Source: a virus. Taken from it: DNA of 64,000 nucleotides. The translations under genes and the position numbers were made by a program. The DNA is taken from IMG/VR virus record IMGVR_UViG_3300046373_000049, positions 1-64,000 of that record; one strand, written 5' to 3'. Of the stretch, positions 42,516-50,057 are shown in pieces. Every line of letters starts with the position of its first letter. Position 1 is the stretch's first letter. The notes beneath the pieces are model-generated. The model had not been told where the DNA came from. It did not search any database and was given only the letters and a program-made list of their open reading frames with translations.

Positions 42516-42734
42516 TTACGTCACCTTTTTGCAGACAAAATCGCGCCATACATACTGCACGGCAGGGTCGGTTTCCTGGAACACAGGGCCGACAAGGAGG
42601 GAGCCAGCCTTGCGGCAGGCGTCCAGGGTTTTGAAAGGCTGGCCCAGGGCGCCCGGCTCAAGCTCGAACCGCGTGAGAACTGGGGTCAGGCTTTGCGCGC
42701 CCTGGACGAACACGAGGAAAATAAGTGCATACAT
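42516..42734 (-). CDS. Small exported or anchored protein, 72 aa
   Basis: Start at 42734 follows GGAG. The first 16 residues (MYALIFLVFVQGAQSL) form a short signal-like segment; two cysteines (C40 and C69) could pair outside the cytoplasm. An upstream in-frame ATG would run into the preceding gene. Function unknown. Confidence 0.5.
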   Translation of the reverse strand: MYALIFLVFVQGAQSLTPVLTRFELEPGALGQPFKTLDACRKAGSLLVGPVFQETDPAVQYVWRDFVCKKVT

Positions 42735-42736
42735 GG

Positions 42737-43375
42737 TTAGCGCTCCGGTACGGTGTGACGGCGGGCGAATACCCAGCACGGGCCGTCTTCCGTGTCGTGG
42801 ATCGAGAACGTGTGCCACTTGCCGTACTTGTCGGCGGGCGGCGCCTCGGCCTGCCAGCCGCTGTAGTCGGCGCTTTCGCACTCGAAATAATTGATCTTCG
42901 CCTGATTGTCGTCAGGCTCGTCTTCCAGGTGCTCAACGTGCAGCTCCAGACCTTGATCCCGCGTCCAGGCTTTCCAGGCGTCCCAATCGCCTTCGCCTAT
43001 ATCCGGGATGCCTGGATTGGCCCAGCTACCGTCCCGCGTGTCGCGCAGGACGGTGACATCCAGCGGGATCAGATCGGCCTTGGTCGAGGCGCCGCGATTG
43101 AACAGCATCATGGCGAGGTTGAGCACATCAACTGGGTCGCCCTTTTCCACATGGTCGCGCAGCATGTTGCGCAGGGTCTGCGCGCTGCACAGGAGCGGGT
43201 CGTTCCAGCCCGACCGGCCCTTGACGCGGCAGGCGGCCATCTTGCCCTTCATGGCGACAGCAGCCTGATCGATGGCAGCATTGTCCTGATTATGGTCGTG
43301 AAGGAGCTTCATATTTTTTTGTGCCAGCTCGATGCGGTCGATGGACTCTTGCTGGTGTGGGCGTAAGTTACTCAT
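42737..43375 (-). CDS. Conserved phage protein, 212 aa
   Basis: Start at 43375 gives a clean N-terminus (SNLRPHQQESIDRIELAQKN). The N-terminal half is helical with RNMLRDHVEKGDPVDVLNLAMMLFNRG; the C-terminal half is acidic and aromatic (GDWDAWKAWTRDQGLELHVE, SGWQAE). It recalls proteins encoded in early operons of several phages, but no function is known. It is followed 2 nt later by the small exported protein gene. Confidence 0.6.
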   Translation of the reverse strand: MSNLRPHQQESIDRIELAQKNMKLLHDHNQDNAAIDQAAVAMKGKMAACRVKGRSGWNDPLLCSAQTLRNMLRDHVEKGDPVDVLNLAMMLFNRGASTKADLIPLDVTVLRDTRDGSWANPGIPDIGEGDWDAWKAWTRDQGLELHVEHLEDEPDDNQAKINYFECESADYSGWQAEAPPADKYGKWHTFSIHDTEDGPCWVFARRHTVPER

Positions 43376-43764
43376 GATTTCCTCGTTGTGATTGGTGCAT
43401 CTTGAATCTTGAAAAAACGACGGCGGCGCTGACGTGCCACCACAAGGCGACCGAAGCCGAAGGCGGCTCCAGGTACGCATCGCGCTTCATTAATTTCTTC
43501 GCAGGCCATGGAGTACAGGTCGCCAAGGGTAGGGCAGAAGCATTCGCCCATGGATTTAACGTATTCCTCCATATCCAGGCAGGCTGGGCAGGTTTTGTAG
43601 ACCTTAAACTGGCCATCCCACAGGCCGGATACTGAGCGGTACTGGTCGCCGGGCCGGATGCAATCGCAGTTGCACTCGTCGCAGCGATGCACCTTGCGCG
43701 CCGTGTGCCGAGCCTGGGTGCAGAAGGCTGGCATTTCATCCCAGTCGTGGTCACAGCTACACAT
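43372..43764 (-). CDS. Cysteine-rich zinc-binding protein, about 130 aa
   Basis: Start at 43764, 5 nt after GGAG (43767 possible). It has CSCDHDWDE at the start, then HRCDECNCDC and CPACLDMEEY and CFC, enough ligands for two zinc ions. Small phage proteins of this kind may bind DNA, RNA or host proteins; role unknown. It overlaps both neighbours. Confidence 0.6.
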   Translation of the reverse strand: MCSCDHDWDEMPAFCTQARHTARKVHRCDECNCDCIRPGDQYRSVSGLWDGQFKVYKTCPACLDMEEYVKSMGECFCPTLGDLYSMACEEINEARCVPGAAFGFGRLVVARQRRRRFFKIQDAPITTRKS

Positions 43765-43928
43765 CATTTCTCCTTTACCGGCAGGGCCGGTTTGTACTGG
43801 ATGGCATTCAAGTAGAAATCGAGGGCCATGTGGAACGCCTGTCTTTCGGAATACTTCTGGAAGCGGTCGTCGCGCAGCCGGTTGAATTCGGCGTATGCGT
43901 CGTTCTTCTGTGTCGTATTGGCATCCAT
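43764..43928 (-). CDS. Hypothetical protein, 54 aa
   Basis: A short gene with a very strong AAGGAGGGG site. The product starts MDANTTQKNDAYAEFNRLRD and has an aromatic helix (QAFHMALDFYLNAIQY). Its stop overlaps the next gene (TGATG). It is the first gene after the promoter/operator at 43946-43978, which supports expression. Confidence 0.6.
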   Translation of the reverse strand: MDANTTQKNDAYAEFNRLRDDRFQKYSERQAFHMALDFYLNAIQYKPALPVKEK

Positions 43929-43945
43929 GTGGCTCCCCTCCTTGC

Positions 43946-43978
43946 CCAGTATATTAGGACACTTATACTGGATTACAA
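43946..43978 (-). promoter_or_regulatory. Minus-strand promoter overlapped by operator-like palindrome
   Basis: Read on minus: -35 TTGTAA (43978-43973), 16-bp spacer, -10 TAATAT (43956-43951). An inverted repeat CCAGTATA-N10-TATACTGG (43946-43953 and 43964-43971) covers the -10 and most of the spacer, the classic place for a repressor. It would control the genes from 43928 leftward. Confidence 0.6.
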
Positions 43979-43986
43979 GGTTTATT

Positions 43987-45015
43987 TTAATAAGTCATCG
44001 TGATGTGAGGGATCAAGCCCTTCACGATCAGGCTGACGCAGCGCTTCGCCACGGCTTCGTCAACACCAGCTTCCAGCAGCGCATCCAGGGCTTCGCGGTT
44101 GAACTTGGCGCGATGCTGTTCGTCTTCGCTGCGGGCCTTGCTGGCGCTGGCTGCCGCGTCCGCTTCGGACTGTGCGCGGGCACGCTCCGCTTCGACGGCG
44201 GCCTGCTGGTTCGCTTCAGCATTGCGCTGCGCATCTTCTGCTGCGCGCTTGGCGTTTTCTGCCTTCAGGTTCGCTTCAGCCACTTGACGGTCAGCGGCGT
44301 CCTTGTCGGCGCGGGCGCGGTCTTCCGCCGCCTTGGTGGCTGCTGCTGCGGCCTTGTCAGCGATGTCCTTTTCACGGGCGGCGCGTTCCAGGTCAGCGAT
44401 CTTCTGGCGGTTTTCTGCCAGCTCGCGCTGTTCCGCTTCATGCTGGAATGCTGTCTTGTGCAGCTCGCCAAGTTCGGACAGGCGCTGCGCCTTGGCCTGC
44501 TTCGCCGTGGCCTTCTTGTCACCGAAGCTGTCGTCGATTTCCAGCGCGAACAGGGAATCAATAGCGTACTTCAGGTCTTCCGTCGTCGTGGCTTCCTGGC
44601 CGAACGTGACGACGGCATTGATCTTCGCTTCGAGCGCGGCCACGGCTGCGGCTTCACGCGCTTCGATTTCATCCAGCGGTTTCTGATGCACGTCGATCAT
44701 GGCTTCGACGCGGGCCTTGATGCCCTTGGCTTCAGTGTCGATGGCGATACCTTCCAGGCGCGACTTTTCTTTGGCCGCCGTGCGTGCGGCTTCCAGAGCG
44801 GCCTTGGTCTTGCGCAGCTTGTAGATATGGCTGCGGGCGTCCTTGTTGCCAGCCTTGCTTTCGTAGTCGAACACGACGGCAGCATTGTCTTTTTCCAGGC
44901 CAGCCAGTTCCGCATAGAACGGGACATAGGCTGCCACGGCGCTGACCGGCGCATCGACCACTTCGCTGGCGACTTCGACCGGCGCTTCCGCCGCTACTTT
45001 TTTCTTGGCTACCAT
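43987..45015 (-). CDS. Coiled-coil protein of recombination operon, about 342 aa
   Basis: Start at 45015, 5 nt after AGGAG (45018 possible). Residues 30-150 include VPFYAELAGLEKDNAAVVFDYESKAGNKDARSHIYKLRKTK split over a helical domain seen next to RecT and exonuclease genes in other phages; 170-310 are a long Ala/Glu/Lys/Arg coiled coil. A host-nuclease inhibitor or recombination helper is possible. It ends with an EAVAKRCVSLIVKGLIPH unit. Confidence 0.55.
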   Translation of the reverse strand: MVAKKKVAAEAPVEVASEVVDAPVSAVAAYVPFYAELAGLEKDNAAVVFDYESKAGNKDARSHIYKLRKTKAALEAARTAAKEKSRLEGIAIDTEAKGIKARVEAMIDVHQKPLDEIEAREAAAVAALEAKINAVVTFGQEATTTEDLKYAIDSLFALEIDDSFGDKKATAKQAKAQRLSELGELHKTAFQHEAEQRELAENRQKIADLERAAREKDIADKAAAAATKAAEDRARADKDAADRQVAEANLKAENAKRAAEDAQRNAEANQQAAVEAERARAQSEADAAASASKARSEDEQHRAKFNREALDALLEAGVDEAVAKRCVSLIVKGLIPHITMTY

Positions 45016-45521
45016 CATTGCTCCTTGTGTTTTTTATTCCCCAGCCAAGCTGGGCGTCTGTTGTTCGCTTGCTCTTTTGCTGTGGCCCATCGACAATTTT
45101 CTGGTGCGTAATTTCCATTACAGTCGATTCTGTCGATACTTAAATCGCCATCGGGAATCCCCATATCAGCGAGAAAATTTTCAAAGCATTCCCTCCATCG
45201 GTCGCACACAGCAATTCCGCGACCGCCCCAATATTTAAACTCAGGATGCTTTTCGTAGTAGCAGCGATTAAGCATGTTCCTATATATCCTGTAGACGCGA
45301 GTACCAGCCATGCCGTGAGTGGTCATTTTTTTCTTATTAATTTCAACCATAAGACAGCCACATGAAGCTGTGCGTCCAGACCGAAGATGATCTATGCGAG
45401 CGACTGTGCTATGGCCGCATTCACATACGCAATTCCACATCCACTTCCCGCTTTGACGGTAAGCTTCAGAAACGGCTGTCAGCTTATTGAACTTGACGCC
45501 AGCGATGTCTGTCTTTTTCAT
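45015..45521 (-). CDS. HNH endonuclease
   Basis: A 168-residue protein. N-terminal domain: [25 protein letters not shown]. Catalytic region: [39 protein letters not shown], then [19 protein letters not shown], which supplies the Asp-Arg-Ile-Asp and Asn-Cys-Arg-Trp signatures of phage HNH nucleases. Lower GC and odd codon choice relative to NinB and the coiled-coil gene mark it as a possible homing insertion in the operon, yet it keeps ATGA overlaps on both sides. Confidence 0.75.
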   Translation of the reverse strand: MKKTDIAGVKFNKLTAVSEAYRQSGKWMWNCVCECGHSTVARIDHLRSGRTASCGCLMVEINKKKMTTHGMAGTRVYRIYRNMLNRCYYEKHPEFKYWGGRGIAVCDRWRECFENFLADMGIPDGDLSIDRIDCNGNYAPENCRWATAKEQANNRRPAWLGNKKHKEQ

Positions 45522-45976
45522 TTTTCAGACCACTTTATATTCAGCTCAGTGCCGAGCGCATAGAGCCATTCGACAAAGACAGATGCCAGCTTCAGCGAGA
45601 ACTTGCGAGACTGCACGCCGAGCATGACGACGCCAGTGCCATCAAACGCTGGGGCCATTTCGATGCTACCCATACTGGCCCACAGCGGCGCGATGTCAGG
45701 GTCTTTGCAAGTGTCGCGCTTGAACTGGTCAATCAGGATGCGCTTCATGTCGTCCGTGTCCCAGCGCTTCCCGCAATGATCGTATTGCCGCGCAATGTCG
45801 CCAATCATCGCATGATATTTTTGCTCTTGATCGCGGCTCTTTTTCGGTAACGGCCTGTCCAAAATAAAACGGACAGGATTATCCGGGTCTATCGGCGCAG
45901 ATGAAATTGCTTCGATAGCCCGGTCAATCTGTTCCTGGGAACGGATCATGATCGTCCGGTCATTGAAGGTAGCCAT
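45518..45976 (-). CDS. ninB: NinB recombination protein
   Basis: A 152-residue NinB (lambda Orf) homolog: [41 protein letters not shown], then a [24 protein letters not shown] helix. It binds single-stranded DNA and SSB and helps load the recombinase. It sits with the exonuclease and RecT genes and ends by ATGA overlap with the HNH gene. Confidence 0.85.
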   Translation of the reverse strand: MATFNDRTIMIRSQEQIDRAIEAISSAPIDPDNPVRFILDRPLPKKSRDQEQKYHAMIGDIARQYDHCGKRWDTDDMKRILIDQFKRDTCKDPDIAPLWASMGSIEMAPAFDGTGVVMLGVQSRKFSLKLASVFVEWLYALGTELNIKWSEK

Positions 45977-45977
45977 G

Positions 45978-46274
45978 TTATTTCAGTGGGCCGCGCAGTT
46001 TCTCGATCAGGGATTTCGCTTCGCTGTTCGATTCCAGTAGCAGCTTCAGGTCGCCAGTGATGCCCTGATCCGTCAGCGACAGCAGACCGCCGATAAGCAG
46101 GATGGCCGCCTGATCGGGGCCAGCCGTGCGCGCAAATTGAACAGTAGCAGCCATGATGATGGCCGACCATGCTTCGGCGCGCAGTTCTGGTGGGAACACG
46201 GAAACGACGGTCTGGATATGCGCGGTAAGATCGTCGGCGCTTTGTATTCTTCCGCTGATAGGAACTTGTGCCAT
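45978..46274 (-). CDS. Hypothetical helical protein, 98 aa
   Basis: Start set at 46274, giving MAQVPISGRIQSADDLTAHI; the longer frame lies inside the exonuclease gene. Residues 25-75 are helical and hydrophobic (AWSAIIMAATVQFARTAGP, AAILLIGGLLSLTD) but not a clear membrane segment. It lies between exonuclease and NinB, so it may assist recombination. Confidence 0.55.
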   Translation of the reverse strand: MAQVPISGRIQSADDLTAHIQTVVSVFPPELRAEAWSAIIMAATVQFARTAGPDQAAILLIGGLLSLTDQGITGDLKLLLESNSEAKSLIEKLRGPLK

Positions 46275-46924
46275 TACATCCCCTTGATTTTTGCAACGGT
46301 GGCGGCGACGGTTTCTTCCACTTCCTTGATGAAGACCGAGACAGCATCTTCCATCTTTGCGATCAGCGCTTCGTCGCGGTACAAGCGCTGCGTGTAGAGC
46401 TGCGCATCGTTCGGGCAGCGCGGGTCGAACGATGTGAAGTCCATCCATTCGCGTTCGGTAATCCACAAGCCAGCCTGGACTTGATAGACATGCTTTTCCG
46501 GCATACCTTGCAACCACGTCTGGATGTGGATGGTCGAATCTTTTGGCGACTTATTTTCCCAGGCGCCGAGGTCGTCGATCATGCCGTCCAGCGACACGCC
46601 GACGCCTGGATGCCGGATGTTCTTGATGAAGCCAGCTTCGATGATCGTGTTGCCCGACTGGACTTCATAGGCCGTGCGTGCGAAGGATTCGCAGTCCTTG
46701 CCCCACTGCATAGCGTAGGCATTCACATTGTCCAGCGGGACGCCATTGATGCGTTCCGTGACCAGTTCCCACAGGTAGTTCTCGCGGGCCTGCAACGGCT
46801 TGCCAGTGGTCTTACTGACTTGCATCACATCCAGGATGCGGCTGCCAGTGACGTGCCCGGCGCGGTCTTGTTTCCACTCGTCCGTGCCCTGAGCGAAAGC
46901 GGAGATAATCAGATTGCTATTCAT
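46274..46924 (-). CDS. YqaJ-like viral exonuclease
   Basis: A 216-residue PD-(D/E)XK exonuclease: GTDEWKQDRAGHVTGSRI near the start, E79 in the KDCES helix, D113 in SLDG, E123-N-K125 in WENKSPK and the Q148-V-Q150 helix. It should digest 5' ends of double-stranded DNA to leave 3' tails for the RecT annealing protein encoded just upstream. ATG at 46924 overlaps the RecT stop. Confidence 0.85.
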   Translation of the reverse strand: MNSNLIISAFAQGTDEWKQDRAGHVTGSRILDVMQVSKTTGKPLQARENYLWELVTERINGVPLDNVNAYAMQWGKDCESFARTAYEVQSGNTIIEAGFIKNIRHPGVGVSLDGMIDDLGAWENKSPKDSTIHIQTWLQGMPEKHVYQVQAGLWITEREWMDFTSFDPRCPNDAQLYTQRLYRDEALIAKMEDAVSVFIKEVEETVAATVAKIKGM

Positions 46925-47928
46925 TATGGAAGTCCTGTGGTTGAGGGTACGTCGGCAAATTCCACATCGCTGACATCAGCATCCGTGGCGATCTTTTTCC
47001 AGCGCTCGTGGTCGCCAGCCAGGGCTTGCCGCTGCGCCTTGGTGATGTCCATCCAGGCTTTCTTGTACACGTCCAGACCCTTCTTCGCTGCGGCTTCCAG
47101 CGTGGCCTTGACGGCATTCATTTCCGGCGTGCCAGCGCCAGCTTCTTCAGCGGCTGCGGCCTGCACCTGACCGGCGATGTCAGCGCCGTTGTCGCGCTTG
47201 ATACGCTGGCTTCCACTGATGGCATCGACGTTGCCTTCGTGCTCGTTCAAGATGGCTTCGGCGGCGGCCAGTCGCTCAGTGCGCGGCCAGTTTTTTGAGG
47301 CTCGCTTCATCGCTGCCTTCTTTACCATTTCCTCGAACCATTCCTGCCACGGGCCTGACTTGGCTTTCGACTTCGACTTGATCTTTTTAATTTCGTCCAT
47401 GTCCAGGGTTTCGATGCGGTCGATCCCGTTATGCAGTTTGGCCCAAACGTACACGCCGCGAATTTCTCCGCGCTGTTCGTCATTATCGAACGGGTCAAAC
47501 TTGTGCGTGGGCGGCGCGTATGGGCCGTTGTACTCGAACTTGTCATTGGCCCGCACGATTTCAGCCGCAGCATCCAGGACGCTGCCTGTGTCAGTCGCCA
47601 GCTTCTTCAGGCCGATGTAGCTGATGTCCAGGCAGCACAGGCCATCACGTGGCACCAGATAGGCCAGCTTCATGGCCGGGTTCAACGTCAGGCCGACAGC
47701 CGCCACGTTCGTGATTGCATTGCGGATCGACGCCGTGCTGCACTTTGGCAGGTATTCGGACGCGCTGATAATCTGCACAGCGAACTTGCCTTCGCGCTCG
47801 AAATGCACAAGGTTATCGATGATGGCAATCTTGTTGAAGTCTTCCTCGACTTCAGCGACGATGACTTCCCACTGCGCAGCCTTGGCTTCAGGCGTCTGAG
47901 GCTGGCGGTTATTTTGCTGGGCTGCCAT
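46924..47928 (-). CDS. recT: RecT single-strand annealing protein
   Basis: A 334-residue RecT family protein. Residues 65-130 hold the core: IRNAITNVAAVGLTLNPAMKLAYLVPR, then CCLDISYIGLKKLA; residues 190-225 (PWQEWFEEMVKKAAMKRASKNWP) form the conserved basic helix. The C-terminal third is Ala/Glu-rich and likely flexible. Together with the YqaJ-like exonuclease it forms a recombination pair for repair or concatemer formation. Confidence 0.88.
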   Translation of the reverse strand: MAAQQNNRQPQTPEAKAAQWEVIVAEVEEDFNKIAIIDNLVHFEREGKFAVQIISASEYLPKCSTASIRNAITNVAAVGLTLNPAMKLAYLVPRDGLCCLDISYIGLKKLATDTGSVLDAAAEIVRANDKFEYNGPYAPPTHKFDPFDNDEQRGEIRGVYVWAKLHNGIDRIETLDMDEIKKIKSKSKAKSGPWQEWFEEMVKKAAMKRASKNWPRTERLAAAEAILNEHEGNVDAISGSQRIKRDNGADIAGQVQAAAAEEAGAGTPEMNAVKATLEAAAKKGLDVYKKAWMDITKAQRQALAGDHERWKKIATDADVSDVEFADVPSTTGLP

Positions 47929-48361
47929 GCTGGCTCCTTAATTTTTCGTACAGTGCTGCAAGGGCTTCGCGTGCCTTGCTGACGCTGCCATCGACATTGA
48001 TGATCCTGCTTTTGTCGCCGGAAATCTCGATCAGCTTTTTCACTGAATGCGAAGAGAAGCTGCGCATATGCAGGATATAATCCGCACCGATGCAGGCGGC
48101 CCTGATCGTATGCTTGTTGCCATCGCACGACATGGTACGCAGATCGAACAAGTCATCGAATTCATCATGGATGGCTGTTTCGTGGTAAGCCTTAACCAGC
48201 CCAATGACTAATACCTTTTTCGCAAAACTTTCAGCTTGATGAATGCCGACTTGTAATGGCGACGTTTTCTTGCACGAGCAAAAGCCACTAGAGCTTTTGC
48301 AATCCATGAAGCCCTGTGTACACCGCCCGGTCTTTTCCTGTAACTCATGATGATCTTTCAA
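47909..48361 (-). CDS. Hypothetical early protein, 150 aa
   Basis: First gene of the leftward operon after the divergent promoters. It has a Cys-rich N-terminus (C14, C21, C28, C30) and a Rossmann-like middle (KVLVIGLVKAYHETAIHDEFDD, AACIGADYILHM). It overlaps the RecT start by 20 nt. Lower GC than its neighbours. Function unknown. Confidence 0.55.
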   Translation of the reverse strand: MKDHHELQEKTGRCTQGFMDCKSSSGFCSCKKTSPLQVGIHQAESFAKKVLVIGLVKAYHETAIHDEFDDLFDLRTMSCDGNKHTIRAACIGADYILHMRSFSSHSVKKLIEISGDKSRIINVDGSVSKAREALAALYEKLRSQHGSPAK

Positions 48362-48373
48362 AATTACCTCGTG

Positions 48374-48422
48374 TTGAGTGGATTTACGCTACGTATTATA
48401 AATGGATTAATCTTGAATACAA
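48374..48422. promoter_or_regulatory. Divergent overlapping promoters
   Basis: Plus strand: TTGAGT (48374-48379), 17-bp spacer, TATAAA (48397-48402). Minus strand: TTGTAT (48422-48417), 16-bp spacer, TATAAT (48400-48395). The two -10 boxes overlap by 4 bp, so the promoters cannot both be occupied at once. This is the natural switch between the leftward recombination operon and the rightward regulator operon. Confidence 0.65.
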
Positions 48423-48493
48423 GGGAGCGCTTCTATTGTGTGCAGCAGATGCGGTCTGTTGACGCTATGGATCAACGCCTTTATATTGAACGC

Positions 48494-48730
48494 ATGAAAA
48501 CAGACCTGAGCAAAATCGTGGTGGCTTTGATGCATTCCGGCCTTACGCAGAATCAAATTGCGCAAGCCGTAGGATGCTCGCAGCCTAATATCGCAATGAT
48601 CGCCAGTAAAAAGAGCGGCGCTATTCAGCCCACTCTGAAGACGGCGATGGGGCTGATCGACCTTGCTGCGAAGCACGGCATCACGCCTACCGGCACGAAG
48701 AAGCGTGCCAGCAAGGAGGCATCAGTTTGA
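48494..48730 (+). CDS. Cro/YdaS-like HTH regulator
   Basis: A 78-residue protein with a helix-turn-helix at about 13-35 (LMHSGLTQNQIAQAVGCSQPNI). Its size fits Cro or YdaS repressors, and it is the first rightward gene after the divergent promoters, so it likely binds there. In-frame ATGs at 48449 and 48467 are alternative starts; none has a strong ribosome-binding site. Its stop overlaps the TTG start of the next gene. Confidence 0.65.
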   Translation: MKTDLSKIVVALMHSGLTQNQIAQAVGCSQPNIAMIASKKSGAIQPTLKTAMGLIDLAAKHGITPTGTKKRASKEASV

Positions 48731-49170
48731 ACATGAAACGGACTGGCTTCAGCACGACCACGAAGCGCATGAAACAAGGCGCATTTCTCAAGGGGAAGGT
48801 CGTGGAAAAAAATCCACTAAAACCTGACAAGCGCCCGAAGAAGATGAAAACGAAGCAGCTCCCAAAGACCGCAGAGGATGTGGCCTTTTGGGATCGGCTC
48901 GCCAAGGAAGTGGGATGCGTGGCCTGCCTGAAGGATGGAAACTTTAACCCTCACGTCAGCATCCACCACATCGACGGACGCACGAAACCCGGCTGCCATA
49001 GCCTTGTGCTTCCGCTGTGCGGCCCCCATCATCAGCAGGACGACACTGATCCTGCTGGCCGGGTGGCAGTCCACCCTTACAAGGCCCGCTTCGAGCGGAA
49101 GTACGGAACCCAGGAAGAATTGCTGGCTCAATGCCACGCATTCCTTGCACTCGAATTACCATTCATCTAA
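48727..49170 (+). CDS. Ref-like HNH recombination nuclease
   Basis: A 147-residue protein with a basic N-terminus (residues 1-45) and an HNH-like region: GCVACLKDG, SIHHIDGRTKPGCHSLVLPL, CGPHHQQDD. This matches P1 Ref-type nucleases, which cut DNA bound by RecA. The TTG start at 48727 is 7 nt after AAGGAGG and overlaps the previous stop (TTGA); ATG 48733 is 13 nt away and less likely. Confidence 0.7.
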   Translation: MNMKRTGFSTTTKRMKQGAFLKGKVVEKNPLKPDKRPKKMKTKQLPKTAEDVAFWDRLAKEVGCVACLKDGNFNPHVSIHHIDGRTKPGCHSLVLPLCGPHHQQDDTDPAGRVAVHPYKARFERKYGTQEELLAQCHAFLALELPFI

Positions 49171-49178
49171 GGCGCACA

Positions 49179-50057
49179 ATGAAAGCTAAATTCACACGTC
49201 ACCCCTTGTCCGCGCTGTTTGCGCAGTTCGACATGGGCGACACGGAAATCGCAGCGCTTGCTGCCGACATCACGGCGAATGGTCAGGTCGTGCCCATCGT
49301 CACCACTGAAGGCCAGATTCTCGACGGCTGGAATCGCTACCGCGCTTGCTTCCTGGCGAACATCGAACCTATCACGGAAGAACTGCCTGATGGCCGCGAC
49401 GCCTGGGCCTACGTGTGCGCCGTCAACATGCTGCGCCGCAGCCTGACGCCGAAGCAAAAGGCCGCCGTGTTCCTGCTGCACGAAGAGCTGGTAAGCGGCG
49501 ATGGCGTACAGAATTGTACGCCCAGCGTGCGCGAGGTAGCCGAGACATTCGACATCAGCCACGGCACTGCGCAGAACTTGACGAAGGTAGCCCGCGACGG
49601 CTCCAAGGAACTGAAGACCGCTGTGCTGAATGGCGAAGTGTCGATCAGCAATGCGGCACAGATCGCGGCGCTGCCAGCCGACCAGCAGCCTGCGGCCATC
49701 GTCGAAGATAAGCGCCCGGCTAAGAAGCCAGAAAAAGTAATCGAGCCTGCTGACGATGCGCTGGGCGACTTCGACATCATCGAAGAACTGGAACAACTCC
49801 AGGCCCGTTATGACGAGCTGGAACGCAAGTGCGCCTCACTCGAATCCAGCGACGGCGGCGCCGAACTGGCAAAGCAGATCGCCATGACGAACGGCCTGCA
49901 ATCCCGTTTGAACCAGGAAATCACGAAGAATGCAGAGCTGGACAAGAGCCTGCGCCGCTTCGGTAAAATCCTGGCGGAACTGCGCAAGATCACGGAAGTG
50001 GACGACGATTCCAAGATCGCCAACGTGGTCAAGTTCATGAAGGCTGTTCCGAAATGA
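49179..50057 (+). CDS. ParB-like protein
   Basis: A 292-residue protein. Residues 1-95 resemble a ParB/sulfiredoxin-type N-domain (LAADITANGQVVPIVTTEGQ, then ILDGWNRYRAC), residues 105-165 a helix-turn-helix stretch (SVREVAETFDISHGTAQNLTKV), and 190-290 a coiled coil. It may bind a palindromic site, act as a CTPase clamp or be a nuclease; the genome carries a repeated palindrome, one copy of which lies in this gene. It overlaps the helicase gene by ATGA. Confidence 0.7.
   Translation: MKAKFTRHPLSALFAQFDMGDTEIAALAADITANGQVVPIVTTEGQILDGWNRYRACFLANIEPITEELPDGRDAWAYVCAVNMLRRSLTPKQKAAVFLLHEELVSGDGVQNCTPSVREVAETFDISHGTAQNLTKVARDGSKELKTAVLNGEVSISNAAQIAALPADQQPAAIVEDKRPAKKPEKVIEPADDALGDFDIIEELEQLQARYDELERKCASLESSDGGAELAKQIAMTNGLQSRLNQEITKNAELDKSLRRFGKILAELRKITEVDDDSKIANVVKFMKAVPK
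49503..49522. repeat. Palindrome GGCGTACA-GAAT-TGTACGCC
   Basis: The longest copy: 8-bp arms, with GTACAG-AA-tTGTAC as its core, one mismatch from the exact motif. It lies inside the ParB-like gene, as self-regulating or loading sites sometimes do. Confidence 0.5.
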
